DNA from: Enemella evansiae
GTDB taxonomy: Bacteria; Pseudomonadota; Alphaproteobacteria; Rhodobacterales; Rhodobacteraceae
Reading direction: 5' to 3'
Length of the DNA stretch: 64,000 bases
Assembly: GCA_017255395.1 (NCBI GenBank)
Contig: JAFKDC010000004.1
Coordinates: 124,001-188,000 of the forward strand
In this document: positions 18,016 to 26,920 of the stretch, in pieces
Layout: each line of letters opens with the position of its first letter
How positions within the stretch are numbered: position 1 is the stretch's first letter
Position numbers and translations under genes: made by a program
The notes under the pieces: model-generated
The model's input: only the letters and a program-made list of their open reading frames with translations
What the model was told of the DNA's origin: nothing
Databases searched by the model: none

Positions 18016-18852
18016 TCAGGCGGCGCTGGACAGGCCGGTCTGCGCGGGGGCGGTCACCATCCGGGCCAACCCGGCGTGCCGGACGGCCCAGGCAACGTCA
18101 TGCGCGCAGCCCGGAAGCTCATGCAGGGCAATGCGGGGCGAACAGCCCTCTGCGGCGGCGGCACCGCGCAGCGCCTGAACATAGGTGCGGGCGCGGGCCA
18201 GACGGGTCTCGCCCTGAAGGCGGTCCAGTTCCGGTGTCTGGCGCAGTGCCTCGTCGCGCGTGGTGTCACGGCTGCCCACATAGACATGGATGGGACGGTC
18301 GAGAAAACGGCGCAGCCCGACGCCATGGCGGCGGGCCCAGAACAGATCGCGCGGCGCGGCGCTTTCGGCCAGCCCGTAGGGATAGGCCATCTGCCGGTTC
18401 GGCAGGCAGTACCAGCCCGCCGCCGCGACGTGCAGATCCGCAACGCGCTGGGGAAACAGCATGGCGAAGCGGTGCGCCAGCTGCGCGCCGCCGGAATGGC
18501 CGAACAGGCTGACCGGGCCCGACTGCTCGGGAAAGGCGGCCTCGAAGGCCGCGAGCAGCGCAAGCAGCGCCTGATCCGGCCGCGCCTTGCGCGAGGGGCG
18601 CTGGAACACCGGCCAGGCTCGGTCACCGAAGTGGGGAACGATGACGGTCCGGCCCGTGCGCTCCGCCTCGGGGCGGAAGAGCTCTGTCAGCTCGCGGGCG
18701 TTGCGGGAAATGCCGTGCAGCACCAGAAGCGGCGCCGCGCCACTGGGTCGGGTCGGCAGGACGACCCGGGCAGAAAGCCGCCCCGCCGGGCTGGTGCAGA
18801 CAAGGCTGGAGGTCTGGCGGGGCTGAAGGATCGAAGCGGGGGAACGGGGCAT
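18016..18852 (-). CDS. Alpha/beta hydrolase
   Basis: 278 residues. The LLVLHGISRNARE oxyanion region (about 42-54), nucleophile elbow GHSGG (about 118-122) and a late CAHDVAW histidine (about 253) form the expected catalytic set. Pattern is like polyhydroxybutyrate-depolymerase/esterase-type hydrolases. No clear signal peptide, so cytosolic unless the Ser/Pro-rich N-terminus is cleaved. AAGGAG lies ahead of the ATG. It is 76 bp downstream of the subtilase gene and 50 bp upstream of the DUF1611-like gene, all on one strand. Confidence 0.78.
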   Translation of the reverse strand: MPRSPASILQPRQTSSLVCTSPAGRLSARVVLPTRPSGAAPLLVLHGISRNARELTELFRPEAERTGRTVIVPHFGDRAWPVFQRPSRKARPDQALLALLAAFEAAFPEQSGPVSLFGHSGGAQLAHRFAMLFPQRVADLHVAAAGWYCLPNRQMAYPYGLAESAAPRDLFWARRHGVGLRRFLDRPIHVYVGSRDTTRDEALRQTPELDRLQGETRLARARTYVQALRGAAAAEGCSPRIALHELPGCAHDVAWAVRHAGLARMVTAPAQTGLSSAA

Positions 18853-18928
18853 TGCGGGCTCCTTGCGTTGGCATCTGCAAGGATTACGCCCGACCCGCCG
18901 CCCTATTCCCGCCGGGCGCGAAAGTTTT

Positions 18929-20410
18929 TCAGGGGATTGTTTTCTGCTCTGTTTTCAGGGGCTTGACGCAGGCGTCCGTGACCGGAACCAGCCCGTGACC
19001 GTAAACGATGTCCGGTCCGGGATCCCCCAGATCGGTGGCCCCCGCGCGCAACGCCTCGGCGATCTCGGCGGCGCTCCGGTCGGGCTGGGCCTCGCGCAGG
19101 ATGGCCGCCGCCGCCGTGGCGAAGGGCACGGCGAAAGAGGTGCCGGTCTTCCAGCGTGCACCGCTGACAGAGGCCGCGGTCCAGACGTTCACCCCCGGGG
19201 CGGCCAGGTCGATATGCGGCCCCTGCACCGCACGCCGGTAGACCTGCTTGTCACGATCCACCGCCGTCACGGCCATCACATGGTCGTAGGCCGCCGGGTA
19301 ACGCGGCCCGGCACGCGGCCCGTCGTTCCCCGCCGCCGCGAGGATCAGGATATCGTTCTCGGCAACCAGCTGTGCCGTGATCTCTTCCAGAACCGCGTTT
19401 TCGGGCCCGGCAAGGCTGAGGTTGATCACCCGCACGTCTCGATCCGCCAGGAAAGACAGCGCCGATGCGAGGGTGAAGGCATCCGCGCGTTCGTCATTGC
19501 CCGCGCGGTGAAAGGAATCGACCGCGACCAGCGAGGCACCGGGCACAAGCCCGGGCGACCGGGTGCCCGGATCGCCGACCAGCAGCGCGGCGATGGCGGT
19601 GCCGTGCAGGCGTTTGGACGGCGGCAAGTCTTCGTCCGAGAGGCGATGCAGTTCCAGATCGGCCCCGGCAAAGGTCTGATGCGCGTCGTTGATGCCGGTG
19701 TCGATCATGCCGATGGCGACACTGCTGCCACATCCGTCGCGCGCGGGCGGCAGCGGCCAGCCGATGCTGAAGCGCGCCGGGCAGTCGCCGCCCTCGCAGT
19801 CCGGGGCAAAGCCCTGCTCGGTCCGGTAGTAGTGATTGAAATCCGCCTCGGGCGCCGAGGGCAGCGCCCGCAACCGCGCCCGCGCGGTCTCTAGCGTCAC
19901 GCCGGAGGGCACCGAAAGGCGGTGGATCTCGACCCCCAGCGCCGCCAGCTGGCGCTGCTCCAGCGAGCGGTACCCTTCGCTTTCCAGCGTGGCCAGATCC
20001 TCCGGCGAAAGGCCGTTTGCGATGATCTCCGCCCTGGCCTGCTCGGGCGGCGGCGGAGGCGCCGCGCGGCGCGGGGCCGCACGCGGCGCTTGCTGTTGCG
20101 GTGCCCGCTGCTGCTGGGGCGCGCGCTGCTGCTGCCGCGGCGCTACGGGTTCGCCCCGGAACAGCCGAAGCAGCCCGCCACCGTCCCTGGAGCCGCCGCT
20201 GCTGCGCGACGGGCTGCGGTCGTCATCGTCGTCGTCGTCATCATCATCATCGTCGTCATCATCGTCGTCATCGTCGTCGTCACCGCCGTCATCATCGTCG
20301 TCGTCATCGTCGGCCCATGCAGAGGTCGCAAGGCCCGGCCATGGGGCCTCGGCCGGAGAGAAGAGGGCGACAGAGGCAAGCATTTGAACAAGCAAGATTT
20401 TTCTGATCAT
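18929..20410 (-). CDS. S8 family serine peptidase (subtilase) with poly-aspartate region
   Basis: 493 residues. Start chosen at the ATG giving a signal peptide (MIRKILLVQM..., cleaved near SAWA-D, residue 33). Mature N-terminus: 8 Asp, Gly-Gly, then 21 Asp (34-64), then Gln/Pro/Arg-rich linker (about 90-125). The catalytic triad is present: Asp236 (MIDTG), His268 (LHGTA), Ser424 (GTSFA), plus oxyanion Asn361 (AAGND). Exported; the acidic run could bind calcium or a basic surface. Transcribed divergently from the ECF sigma gene 113 bp away, a probable regulatory link. Confidence 0.88.
   Translation of the reverse strand: MIRKILLVQMLASVALFSPAEAPWPGLATSAWADDDDDDDDGGDDDDDDDDDDDDDDDDDDDDDRSPSRSSGGSRDGGGLLRLFRGEPVAPRQQQRAPQQQRAPQQQAPRAAPRRAAPPPPPEQARAEIIANGLSPEDLATLESEGYRSLEQRQLAALGVEIHRLSVPSGVTLETARARLRALPSAPEADFNHYYRTEQGFAPDCEGGDCPARFSIGWPLPPARDGCGSSVAIGMIDTGINDAHQTFAGADLELHRLSDEDLPPSKRLHGTAIAALLVGDPGTRSPGLVPGASLVAVDSFHRAGNDERADAFTLASALSFLADRDVRVINLSLAGPENAVLEEITAQLVAENDILILAAAGNDGPRAGPRYPAAYDHVMAVTAVDRDKQVYRRAVQGPHIDLAAPGVNVWTAASVSGARWKTGTSFAVPFATAAAAILREAQPDRSAAEIAEALRAGATDLGDPGPDIVYGHGLVPVTDACVKPLKTEQKTIP
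20219..20311 (-). repeat. GAY trinucleotide repeat encoding poly-Asp
   Basis: About 29 Asp codons (GAC/GAT mixed), broken once by two Gly codons, at the N-terminus of the mature subtilase. Mixed codons make slippage less efficient than in a pure repeat, but length variation between strains is likely. Confidence 0.9.
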
Positions 20411-20523
20411 CGGGGCGGGTCTCTTTGTTGAATTGCAAATCGGGTCACGATGACTACGGTTGCGGTCAGACCTAATTCCATCCAATCCGTGCGGCAAACA
20501 CTTTGGATAGCGGGTACGCGGGT
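20411..20523. promoter_or_regulatory. Divergent control region between subtilase and ECF sigma factor
   Basis: 113 bp shared by the two start codons. On the minus strand GGAATT is followed after 16 bp by GTAGTC, similar to ECF promoters (GGAAC...GTC), which would suit the sigma factor driving the subtilase. Weak, motif-only evidence. Confidence 0.3.
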
Positions 20524-21012
20524 ATGAACGGCCGTTTCGAACATGACATCATCGCCCAACTCGTGCCCCTGCGCCGTTTCGCGCTGTCGCTGTGCCGCAG
20601 CCCGGATCTGGCCGACGATCTGGTGCAGACGACCGTTGAACGCGCGATTGCCGCGCGCGATCGCTATGATTGCACCCAGCGCCTGGAACCCTGGCTGTTC
20701 CGCATCCTGCGCAATGCCTGGCTGGACGTGATGCGGCGACGCAGGACGCGAGGCACCGAGGTCGATGTGATCGACTCGCCCGATGTCGTGGCGGTCGACG
20801 GCCGGCAGATCACCGATGCGCGGCTGATGCTGAACGCGACGGAAAAGGCGCTGGACGAGCTGCCCGACGAGCAGCGTGAGGTGATCCTGCTCGTGTGTTA
20901 CGAAGAGCTGTCCTATGCCGAGGCCGCCTCGGTTCTGGACATCCCGCGCGGCACGGTGATGAGCAGGCTGGCACGGGGCCGCATGGCTTTGGCAAAAAAA
21001 CTGGGAATATAA
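20524..21012 (+). CDS. ECF-family RNA polymerase sigma factor
   Basis: 162 residues. Region 2 (LSLCRSPDLADDLVQTTVER, PWLFRILRNAWLD) and region 4 (LDELPDEQREVILLVCYEEL, then SYAEAASVLDIPRGTVMSRL) are both clear; no extra domains. The start is the ATG giving the normal ECF length. The anti-sigma gene follows after 43 bp, the usual arrangement. Its targets probably include its own operon and perhaps the divergent subtilase. Confidence 0.9.
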   Translation: MNGRFEHDIIAQLVPLRRFALSLCRSPDLADDLVQTTVERAIAARDRYDCTQRLEPWLFRILRNAWLDVMRRRRTRGTEVDVIDSPDVVAVDGRQITDARLMLNATEKALDELPDEQREVILLVCYEELSYAEAASVLDIPRGTVMSRLARGRMALAKKLGI

Positions 21013-21055
21013 TCCGGCCCGGCACGTGGACAGAGGGACGAGGAGCAAGAGCGAC

Positions 21056-21820
21056 ATGGCAGAGCCCAAGCTAAGCGATGAAATCCTGATGGCCTACGCC
21101 GATGGCGAGCTGGACGACGAGACGGCGCGCGCCGTCGAGGCCGCCATCGAGGCGGACCCCGAGGTGGCCGAACGGGTGGCCCTGTTCGGCGACACCGCGC
21201 GTGTGCTGAAACAGGCCGCACAGGCCCGCCCCGTGTCCCCCCTGCCCGACGCGCTGATGGCGAAGATCGACAAGGCCTTCGCGCAGGCGAAGACCGCTTC
21301 GGATGCAACGGCAGAGCCGGTGGCGGATGTGGTTGTCCCCCTGCCCCGGCGCCGCAGGGTCGAATGGCAGCCCATGGCCCTGGCGGCAAGCATCACGCTG
21401 GCCATCGGTCTGGGGGGCGGCCTTATGCTTGGCCGGACCTCGACACCGCAGGCTCCTGCGACGGATTTCGCCGTGCTCTCGACCCCTGCGGTCAAGGCCG
21501 CACTGAACGACCTGCCCTCGGGCGAAGACCGTCAGGTGGCAGGCGGCGTCGTGCGCCCGATTGCCTCGTTTCACGACGCGGACGGCAGGCTGTGCCGGGA
21601 ATTCGAGTTCGATGAAAGCGCGCGGGCGCATGTCGCGGTCGCCTGCCACGACGAAGACAGCTGGGCGCTCCGCTTCGCGGTGATCGCCGATGTCGCGTCG
21701 GATGGCTATGCCCCGGCGTCGTCGCTGGATGCGCTGGAGGCCTATCTGGGCTCGATCGACGCGGGGGCGCCGCTTTCCGTCGAAAGCGAGGCCGACAGTC
21801 TGTCCGCCCTTGCACGCTAG
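21056..21820 (+). CDS. Anti-sigma factor (transmembrane, zinc-finger-like N-terminus absent)
   Basis: 254 residues. The cytosolic N-terminus (LSDEILMAYADGELDDETAR) is the standard anti-sigma domain found after ECF sigma genes, but lacks the HxxxCxxC zinc motif. One membrane helix at about 105-128 (LAASITLAIGLGGGLMLGRT) leads to a periplasmic domain of about 125 residues. It would hold the ECF factor at the membrane until an envelope signal, possibly proteolysis, releases it. Start ATG follows GAGGAG. Confidence 0.85.
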   Translation: MAEPKLSDEILMAYADGELDDETARAVEAAIEADPEVAERVALFGDTARVLKQAAQARPVSPLPDALMAKIDKAFAQAKTASDATAEPVADVVVPLPRRRRVEWQPMALAASITLAIGLGGGLMLGRTSTPQAPATDFAVLSTPAVKAALNDLPSGEDRQVAGGVVRPIASFHDADGRLCREFEFDESARAHVAVACHDEDSWALRFAVIADVASDGYAPASSLDALEAYLGSIDAGAPLSVESEADSLSALAR

Positions 21821-21831
21821 TCAGCCGGGGC

Positions 21832-21852
21832 CGCCCCTCATTGCTTGGGGCG
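21832..21852 (+). terminator. Weak hairpin after the anti-sigma gene
   Basis: CGCCCC (21832-21837) pairs with GGGGCG (21847-21852), 9-nt loop, followed by TGGTTTCTC. Short stem and no strong T-run. Confidence 0.35.
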
Positions 21853-22080
21853 TGGTTTCTCTGGTGTAACCGCCTGCCCGCGGCGCGGACTTCGGCGGCG
21901 GGCCGGGCCACCGCCGTGCCGCGATCCTGCCCCCTGCCCCGCATCCGCATAGGCAGGGTGCAGCCGACCGGCAAGACGGAAGCGGCGCCTTGCAGCCGCC
22001 CGGGCCGGTGACGTCGGACGGTTCAGCGCGGCGCACCGGCAGGCGGTGCTGTCGAACGGCGTGACCGGACCGCAAGGGCC

Positions 22081-22836
22081 TCAACCGGCGGCGCGCAGGA
22101 AGAAGAGCGCCGTCATGATCAGGCCGATCGCGATAATCAGCAGGCGCAGCAAGGCCGTGTTCTGCACCCGCCGGGCCAGAACCGCGCCGAGGTATCCGCC
22201 AAGGGCGCAGGACAGGCCGACAACCAGCAGGTTGCCCCAGTCGATCAGCCCCGCCACGGTGTAGGTCGCGACCGAAACGACGGACAGGACCACGGACATC
22301 AGGTTCTTCAACCCGTTCATCCGGTGCAGGTTGGTCATGCCGATCACGCCGAAGGCCGCCAGCAGCATGATGCCGAGGCCGCCGTTGAAATAGCCGCCAT
22401 AGACCGAGACCGCGAAGACCAGGCCAAGGGCGGCGGGGTCGGACATCGTCCGCCCGGACCTGGCAAGGCGCCGGACGAAGGCCGGACCAAGCGCAAAGGC
22501 GGCGGTCGCGATCAGCAAGAGCCACGGGACCACGCCCGAGAACAGCTCTTCCGGTGTCACCAGCAGCAGGCCCGCGCCCGCGAGGCCCCCGACCACGGCG
22601 GCGCCGACAAGATGGGCGAGCGGCGGCTTGCCCCCGCGCTCGATATCGCCCCGATAGGCCCAGGCGCTGCCGACATAGCCCGGCAGGGCGGCGAAGGTCG
22701 CGGTCGCATTGGCCATGATCGGCGGCACGCCCGCCCAGACCAGCGCCGGAAAGGTCAGAAAGGTGCCGCCGCCCGCGATGGCGTTGAGCGCACCGGCGCC
22801 CAGACCGGCCAGCACGAGCACGAATATTGTCAGCAT
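22081..22836 (-). CDS. TSUP family sulfite/organosulfonate exporter-type permease (TauE/SafE)
   Basis: 251 residues, about eight hydrophobic helices. N-terminal GAGALNAIAGGGTFLTFPAL and later SVYGGYFNGGLGIMLLAAFG are the duplicated TSUP signature. Start ATG follows TAGGAG. Family members move sulfite, sulfonates or related anions; the substrate here is unknown. It is divergent from a GntR regulator 77 bp away, which probably controls it. Confidence 0.88.
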   Translation of the reverse strand: MLTIFVLVLAGLGAGALNAIAGGGTFLTFPALVWAGVPPIMANATATFAALPGYVGSAWAYRGDIERGGKPPLAHLVGAAVVGGLAGAGLLLVTPEELFSGVVPWLLLIATAAFALGPAFVRRLARSGRTMSDPAALGLVFAVSVYGGYFNGGLGIMLLAAFGVIGMTNLHRMNGLKNLMSVVLSVVSVATYTVAGLIDWGNLLVVGLSCALGGYLGAVLARRVQNTALLRLLIIAIGLIMTALFFLRAAG

Positions 22837-22878
22837 GGTTGTTCTCCTAAAGGCCGCGCCGCTGTTGCACGGCGCGCG

Positions 22879-22899
22879 ATTGGTCTGCAAATTGGTCTG
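22879..22899. promoter_or_regulatory. Direct repeat, candidate GntR operator
   Basis: ATTGGTCTG occurs at 22879-22887 and again at 22891-22899 (12-bp period) in the 77-bp gap between the divergent TSUP and GntR genes. TGGTC is a common half-site of FadR-type GntR proteins. Confidence 0.45.
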
Positions 22900-22913
22900 G
22901 ACAGGAGGCACGC

Positions 22914-23609
22914 ATGGCAACGAAACGGACGCAAGAGATCGTCGAGGCCCTGCGCGACTATTGCGCGGCAGAGGCCATCGGTCCGGGCGGGCAACTGCCG
23001 CCGGAACGGGATCTGGCGCGGCGGCTGGGGTGCAGCCGCGAGACGCTGCGCAAGGCCCTGGCCGAGCTGGAGCGCGCGGGCGACCTGTGGCGGCATGTCG
23101 GGCAAGGCACCTTCCTCGGCTCCCGACCGCTGGGGCATCCGGTGCGCGAGGCCATTCTGGTACAGGGCGCCTCGCCCTTGCAGCTGATGCAGGCCCGTCT
23201 CACGCTCGAACCCTCGGTCGCCGCCGAGGCTGCCATGCTGGCGACACCCGCCAGCCTCGCCTACCTGTCCGGGCTGGTCGATCAGGGCCGCCGAGCCAGG
23301 ACGCGGTCCGATTGCGAACGGCTGGACACCGCCTTTCACCGCGGCATTGCCGAGGTGACGGGCAATCCCATCCTGCTGGGCCTGCTGGATTATCTGGCCG
23401 GGGTGCGCCGCCACGCGGCTTGGCAGCGCGAATGGGACATCACCTACCGGGCCCTTGGCGTCGACGCCTTCACCGAGCGCCACAGCCAGCAGCACGAAGA
23501 GGTGGTGACCTGCATCCGCCGGGGCGCAGCGATAGAGGCCTCGGACGCCATGCGCAGGCATCTGGAGACGATCTTCTCGGCTATGCAAGGGGCAGGTCTG
23601 CCCTCCTGA
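22914..23609 (+). CDS. FadR-subfamily GntR transcriptional regulator
   Basis: 231 residues. N-terminal winged helix (LPPERDLARRLGCSRETLRK, about 28-47) and C-terminal all-helical FCD ligand domain with the metal-site pattern Asp..His (LDTAFHRGIAEVTGNP) and later HSQQHEEV plus HLETI histidines. Start ATG follows AGGAGG. It probably regulates the divergent TSUP gene and itself through the repeats at 22879-22899. Ligand unknown, likely a carboxylate. Confidence 0.87.
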   Translation: MATKRTQEIVEALRDYCAAEAIGPGGQLPPERDLARRLGCSRETLRKALAELERAGDLWRHVGQGTFLGSRPLGHPVREAILVQGASPLQLMQARLTLEPSVAAEAAMLATPASLAYLSGLVDQGRRARTRSDCERLDTAFHRGIAEVTGNPILLGLLDYLAGVRRHAAWQREWDITYRALGVDAFTERHSQQHEEVVTCIRRGAAIEASDAMRRHLETIFSAMQGAGLPS

Positions 23610-23730
23610 CGCGCCCCTGCCCCGTCCTGACAGCCCTGCCCGCCAGTTCTGCCGCCACGCGCCGCGCACCGGGAATTGCGCAGGGTTCCGCCAAAAACCT
23701 GAGCGGGCGCGTTTGCGCCTCTTGCGTGAT

Positions 23731-23743
23731 GTTATACTATAAC
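23731..23743 (+). promoter_or_regulatory. Zur operator upstream of COG0523 GTPase genes
   Basis: GTTATACTATAAC is a perfect GTTATA-N-TATAAC dyad, the core of the proteobacterial Zur box, flanked by TGAT and TGTAT that also fit. It lies 41 bp before the first CobW-type ATG and contains the possible -10 element TATACT, so Zur binding would block transcription when zinc is plentiful. Confidence 0.75.
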
Positions 23744-23784
23744 TGTATGGAGCAGGCAGCGCGGCACAGCAAGGGAGCGACGGC

Positions 23785-24897
23785 ATGACACTGGGAACCA
23801 AAGACAACCGGGTTCCGATCACCCTGCTGACGGGCTTCCTTGGCGCGGGCAAGACGACGCTGCTCAATCACCTGCTACACGATCCGGGCGCCGGGCGGAT
23901 CGCCGTCGTCATGAACGAGTTCGGCGATATCGGTCTGGATCACGACCTGATCGAAGCCGCGACCGAAGAGACGGTCCTGTTGCAGTCCGGTTGCCTGTGC
24001 TGCACCATTCGCGGCGACCTGCTGAAGACGCTCGGCAGCCTCATGGCGCGGCGCAACCGGGGCGATCTTGCCTTCGACCGCGTGGTGATCGAGACCACCG
24101 GCATCGCCGATCCCGGGCCGATCCTGCACAGCCTGATCGTCGACCCTGTCGTCGCCCCGTATTTCCGCATGGACGGGGTCGTGACGCTGGCCGACGCGGC
24201 CCTGGGGCCGCAGACGCTGGACCGGCAATACGAGGCCGTGCAGCAGGTGGCGATGGCCGACCTGATCGTGGTGTCCAAGGCCGACCTTGTCGATGCCCGC
24301 AGCCTGACAGAGTTCAACGCCCGGCTGGAGCGTCTCAACGATACGGCCCGGCGCATCCATGCGGAACGGGGCCGCCTCGCGGCGCGCAGCCTGTTCGGGT
24401 TGACCGCCCTGCATCAGGACGCGACCACGCAGGACATGGCGCGGTGGCTTGGGCCGACCGCCGCGCCGGACGATCCGCTTGCGAACCTGTCCGGCTTTGC
24501 GACACCCGCTTCCGGGACGGCCCCCTTGCCCACCCCGGCCTCGGCGAAAGCGCCCCATGACGACCGGATCGTCTCTGTCTCTTATGAGATGGCAGAACCG
24601 ATCGCCTGCGAGGTCTTCGACCTCTGGCTCGACACCCTGATCGCGCTCCGGGGGCCGCATATCCTGCGCATCAAGGGCATCGTGCACCTGCAGGGCATAG
24701 ACGATCCCTTTGTCTTTCACGGCGTGCAGCACATCTTCGACGCGCCCGTGCAACTGAAGGGCTGGCGCGGTCCCGACAGGGTCAGCCGCATCGTCGTCAT
24801 CGCCCGCGACATGACCGAGGCCGACCTGAGGGCCAGTCTCGACACGCTTCACATGCAGCCCCGCAAGGCGGCGGAAACGGCCGACACGCCGCTCTGA
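23785..24897 (+). CDS. CobW/COG0523 family metallochaperone GTPase
   Basis: 370 residues. Walker [10 protein letters not shown] (about 17-25), metal motif GCLCC (about 69-73), Walker B region VVIETTGIADP, base-specificity SKAD, and a C-terminal CobW_C domain beginning near residue 260 (DRIVSVSYEM). The CxCC motif binds zinc and GTP hydrolysis delivers it to client enzymes; in zinc-starved cells such proteins protect essential metalloenzymes. Behind a strong Zur box and 36 bp upstream of a second COG0523 gene, so zinc rather than cobalt is the expected metal. Confidence 0.9.
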   Translation: MTLGTKDNRVPITLLTGFLGAGKTTLLNHLLHDPGAGRIAVVMNEFGDIGLDHDLIEAATEETVLLQSGCLCCTIRGDLLKTLGSLMARRNRGDLAFDRVVIETTGIADPGPILHSLIVDPVVAPYFRMDGVVTLADAALGPQTLDRQYEAVQQVAMADLIVVSKADLVDARSLTEFNARLERLNDTARRIHAERGRLAARSLFGLTALHQDATTQDMARWLGPTAAPDDPLANLSGFATPASGTAPLPTPASAKAPHDDRIVSVSYEMAEPIACEVFDLWLDTLIALRGPHILRIKGIVHLQGIDDPFVFHGVQHIFDAPVQLKGWRGPDRVSRIVVIARDMTEADLRASLDTLHMQPRKAAETADTPL

Positions 24898-24933
24898 CCC
24901 CGCCCCTTTCCGACCACGACACAGGAGACAGCC

Positions 24934-26145
24934 ATGCCCGCCACCGACACCCGTTTGCCCGTCACCGTCCTTTCCGGCTTCCTCGGCGCGGGAAAGACCA
25001 CGCTTCTGAACCGCGTGCTGAACAACCGCGAGGGCCGCCGCGTCGCCGTCATCGTCAACGACATGTCCGAGGTGAACATCGACGCCGATCTGGTGCGCGA
25101 GGGCACCGAACTGTCGCGCTCCGAGGAGAAGCTGGTCGAGATGTCCAACGGCTGCATCTGCTGCACCCTGCGCGACGACCTGCTGAAAGAGGTGCGCGCG
25201 CTGTCGCAGGAGGGCCGCTTCGACTACCTGCTGATCGAGTCCACCGGCATCTCGGAACCGCTGCCCGTCGCCGCGACCTTCGATTTCCGCGACGAACAGG
25301 GCGAAAGCCTGTCGGACGTGGCGCGTCTGGACACCATGGTCACGGTGGTGGACGCGGTGAACCTGCTGAACGACTATTCCAGCCACGACTTCCTGACCGA
25401 CCGGGGCGAGAGCCTTGGCGATCAGGACGACCGCAGCCTTGTCAGCCTGCTGACCGAACAGATCGAATTCGCCGACGTGGTGATCCTGAACAAGGTCACC
25501 GACGCGGGCCCCGACAAGACCGACAAGGCGCGCAAGATCATCCGCGCCCTGAATGCCGACGCGAAGATCATCGAGACCGATCATTCCGAGGTGGCGCCCG
25601 AGGCGATCCTCGACACCGGGCTTTTCGATTTCGACAGCGCGCATGAACACCCGATGTGGGCCAAAGAGCTCTATGGCTTCGCCAACCACGTGCCCGAGGA
25701 CGAGGAATACGGCATCACCTCTTTCGTCTACAACGCCCGCGCGCCCTTCCACCCGGAGCGGCTGCACAGGGCGCTGAACGGCCCCCTGCCCGGCACCATC
25801 CGCGCCAAGGGACATTTCTGGATCGCCTCGCAGCCCAACTGGGCGATGGAGTTCTCGCTGGCGGGCGCCATGTCCTCGGTCAAACCGCTGGGCTGGTGGT
25901 GGGCCTCGGTTCCGAAAGAGCGTCTGCCCACGCATCCCGAGGCGCAGGCCGAAATCGCGCGGCTCTGGGCCGAGCCATGGGGCGACCGGCGGCAGGAAAT
26001 CGTCTTCATCGGCGTGGGCCTCGACCGCGACGCCATCTGCGCCACGCTGAACGCCGCGCTGCTGGACGTGACGGATTTCACCCCGGCGGACTGGACCGAC
26101 CTGCCTGATCCCTTCCCGCGCATGGACCGGCAAAAGGCGGCCTGA
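24934..26145 (+). CDS. COG0523 zinc metallochaperone GTPase (ZigA/YciC-type)
   Basis: 403 residues. Walker [10 protein letters not shown], metal motif [16 protein letters not shown] and LNKV motifs, then a C-terminal domain with [20 protein letters not shown] and WWWASVP, typical of the longer ZigA/ZagA/YciC subgroup. Its sequence differs clearly from the GTPase just upstream, so the two are not a recent duplication. CAGGAGA precedes the ATG. Likely co-transcribed from the Zur-controlled promoter and active in zinc allocation under starvation. Confidence 0.9.
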   Translation: MPATDTRLPVTVLSGFLGAGKTTLLNRVLNNREGRRVAVIVNDMSEVNIDADLVREGTELSRSEEKLVEMSNGCICCTLRDDLLKEVRALSQEGRFDYLLIESTGISEPLPVAATFDFRDEQGESLSDVARLDTMVTVVDAVNLLNDYSSHDFLTDRGESLGDQDDRSLVSLLTEQIEFADVVILNKVTDAGPDKTDKARKIIRALNADAKIIETDHSEVAPEAILDTGLFDFDSAHEHPMWAKELYGFANHVPEDEEYGITSFVYNARAPFHPERLHRALNGPLPGTIRAKGHFWIASQPNWAMEFSLAGAMSSVKPLGWWWASVPKERLPTHPEAQAEIARLWAEPWGDRRQEIVFIGVGLDRDAICATLNAALLDVTDFTPADWTDLPDPFPRMDRQKAA

Positions 26146-26443
26146 CGGATCACCGGCGGCCATGACCCCGGGAGGCGCCCCGGCAAGGGCGCCCTCTCAC
26201 GGGTCTATGGGACGGAGGGCATCGAGGCGGCGGGCAGAACCGCCCCGCCAGCCTTTGCAGGTATGTCGGCGAAAGCCATGCCCCCTTGCCGTTCAAACCG
26301 GCCATGGCCAGACCTTCCACCCGATGCGGGGCTGGTGGGCAGCAGGCTCTGCCTTCTGTCCGGCGCGCGGCCCATGGTCTTCCCGCGGACGGCCTGCGTC
26401 ACTTGACGCGCACCAAACCCGCCCGCCAAAGGCCTTCGCCCCG
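26146..26443. other. Intergenic stretch between COG0523 gene and pseudogene
   Basis: About 300 bp with no ribosome binding site or recognisable coding frame. It may include further decayed sequence belonging to the truncated HMG-CoA lyase-like neighbourhood, but nothing can be assigned. Confidence 0.4.
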
Positions 26444-26874
26444 CTACGCCTGTTTTCCCGGGAAGGGATAGAGCCGATCCGATGTCCCCGCCTTCATGAC
26501 GAACCCCGAGACCGCATGGTTCAGACATCCGGCAGCGCCTGCGAAATCTCGATCAGCGACCACAGGCCGGTTCCGGTCGGAATGCCGCACCGATGGCACA
26601 TGTACACAAGGTCTTCGGTGCGGGCGTTGCCCGTTGCCCCCGGCGCGCAGGGACAACCGCCAATGCCGACAAGCGCGGAATCGAAGCCGCGAATGCCAGC
26701 ATCATAGGCGGCCAGCGCATTGACCAGACCCATGTCGCGCGAGTTGCGCAGGTGCCGCGTGCGGGGAAGGCCCGGGCGCCTGTCCGGGATGGTGGCCACG
26801 ACTTCCGTAACATGGCGCGGATTGGCCACCCCGATGGTGTCGGCAAGGCAAACAAGCTCAGCGCGCGGCGGCGA
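26444..26874 (-). pseudogene. Remnant of a hydroxymethylglutaryl-CoA lyase-like gene
   Basis: The minus strand encodes, in one frame, ELVCLADTIGVANPRHVTEV, then AAYDAGIRGFDSALVGIGGC and GATGNARTEDLVYM, ending in a stop at 26521. After a frameshift near 26530 a second frame continues NHAVSGFVMKAGTSDRLYPF to 26444. Both pieces match the C-terminal third of HMG-CoA lyases in the right order. The N-terminal two thirds are missing (in-frame stop at 26875-26877), and normally conserved residues have changed (HLRNSRD where HLHNTRG is usual). A decayed gene, not a functional enzyme. Confidence 0.75.
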
Positions 26875-26920
26875 TCAGATCGCCGAGGGCCGTACTGCTA
26901 CGTCAGTGGCATGGGCGCGC

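Noticed and set aside
23875-26163. 762-codon minus-strand frame opposite the COG0523 genes
   Set aside because: Both GTPases on the plus strand have full motif sets and a Zur-box promoter; the antisense frame has none.
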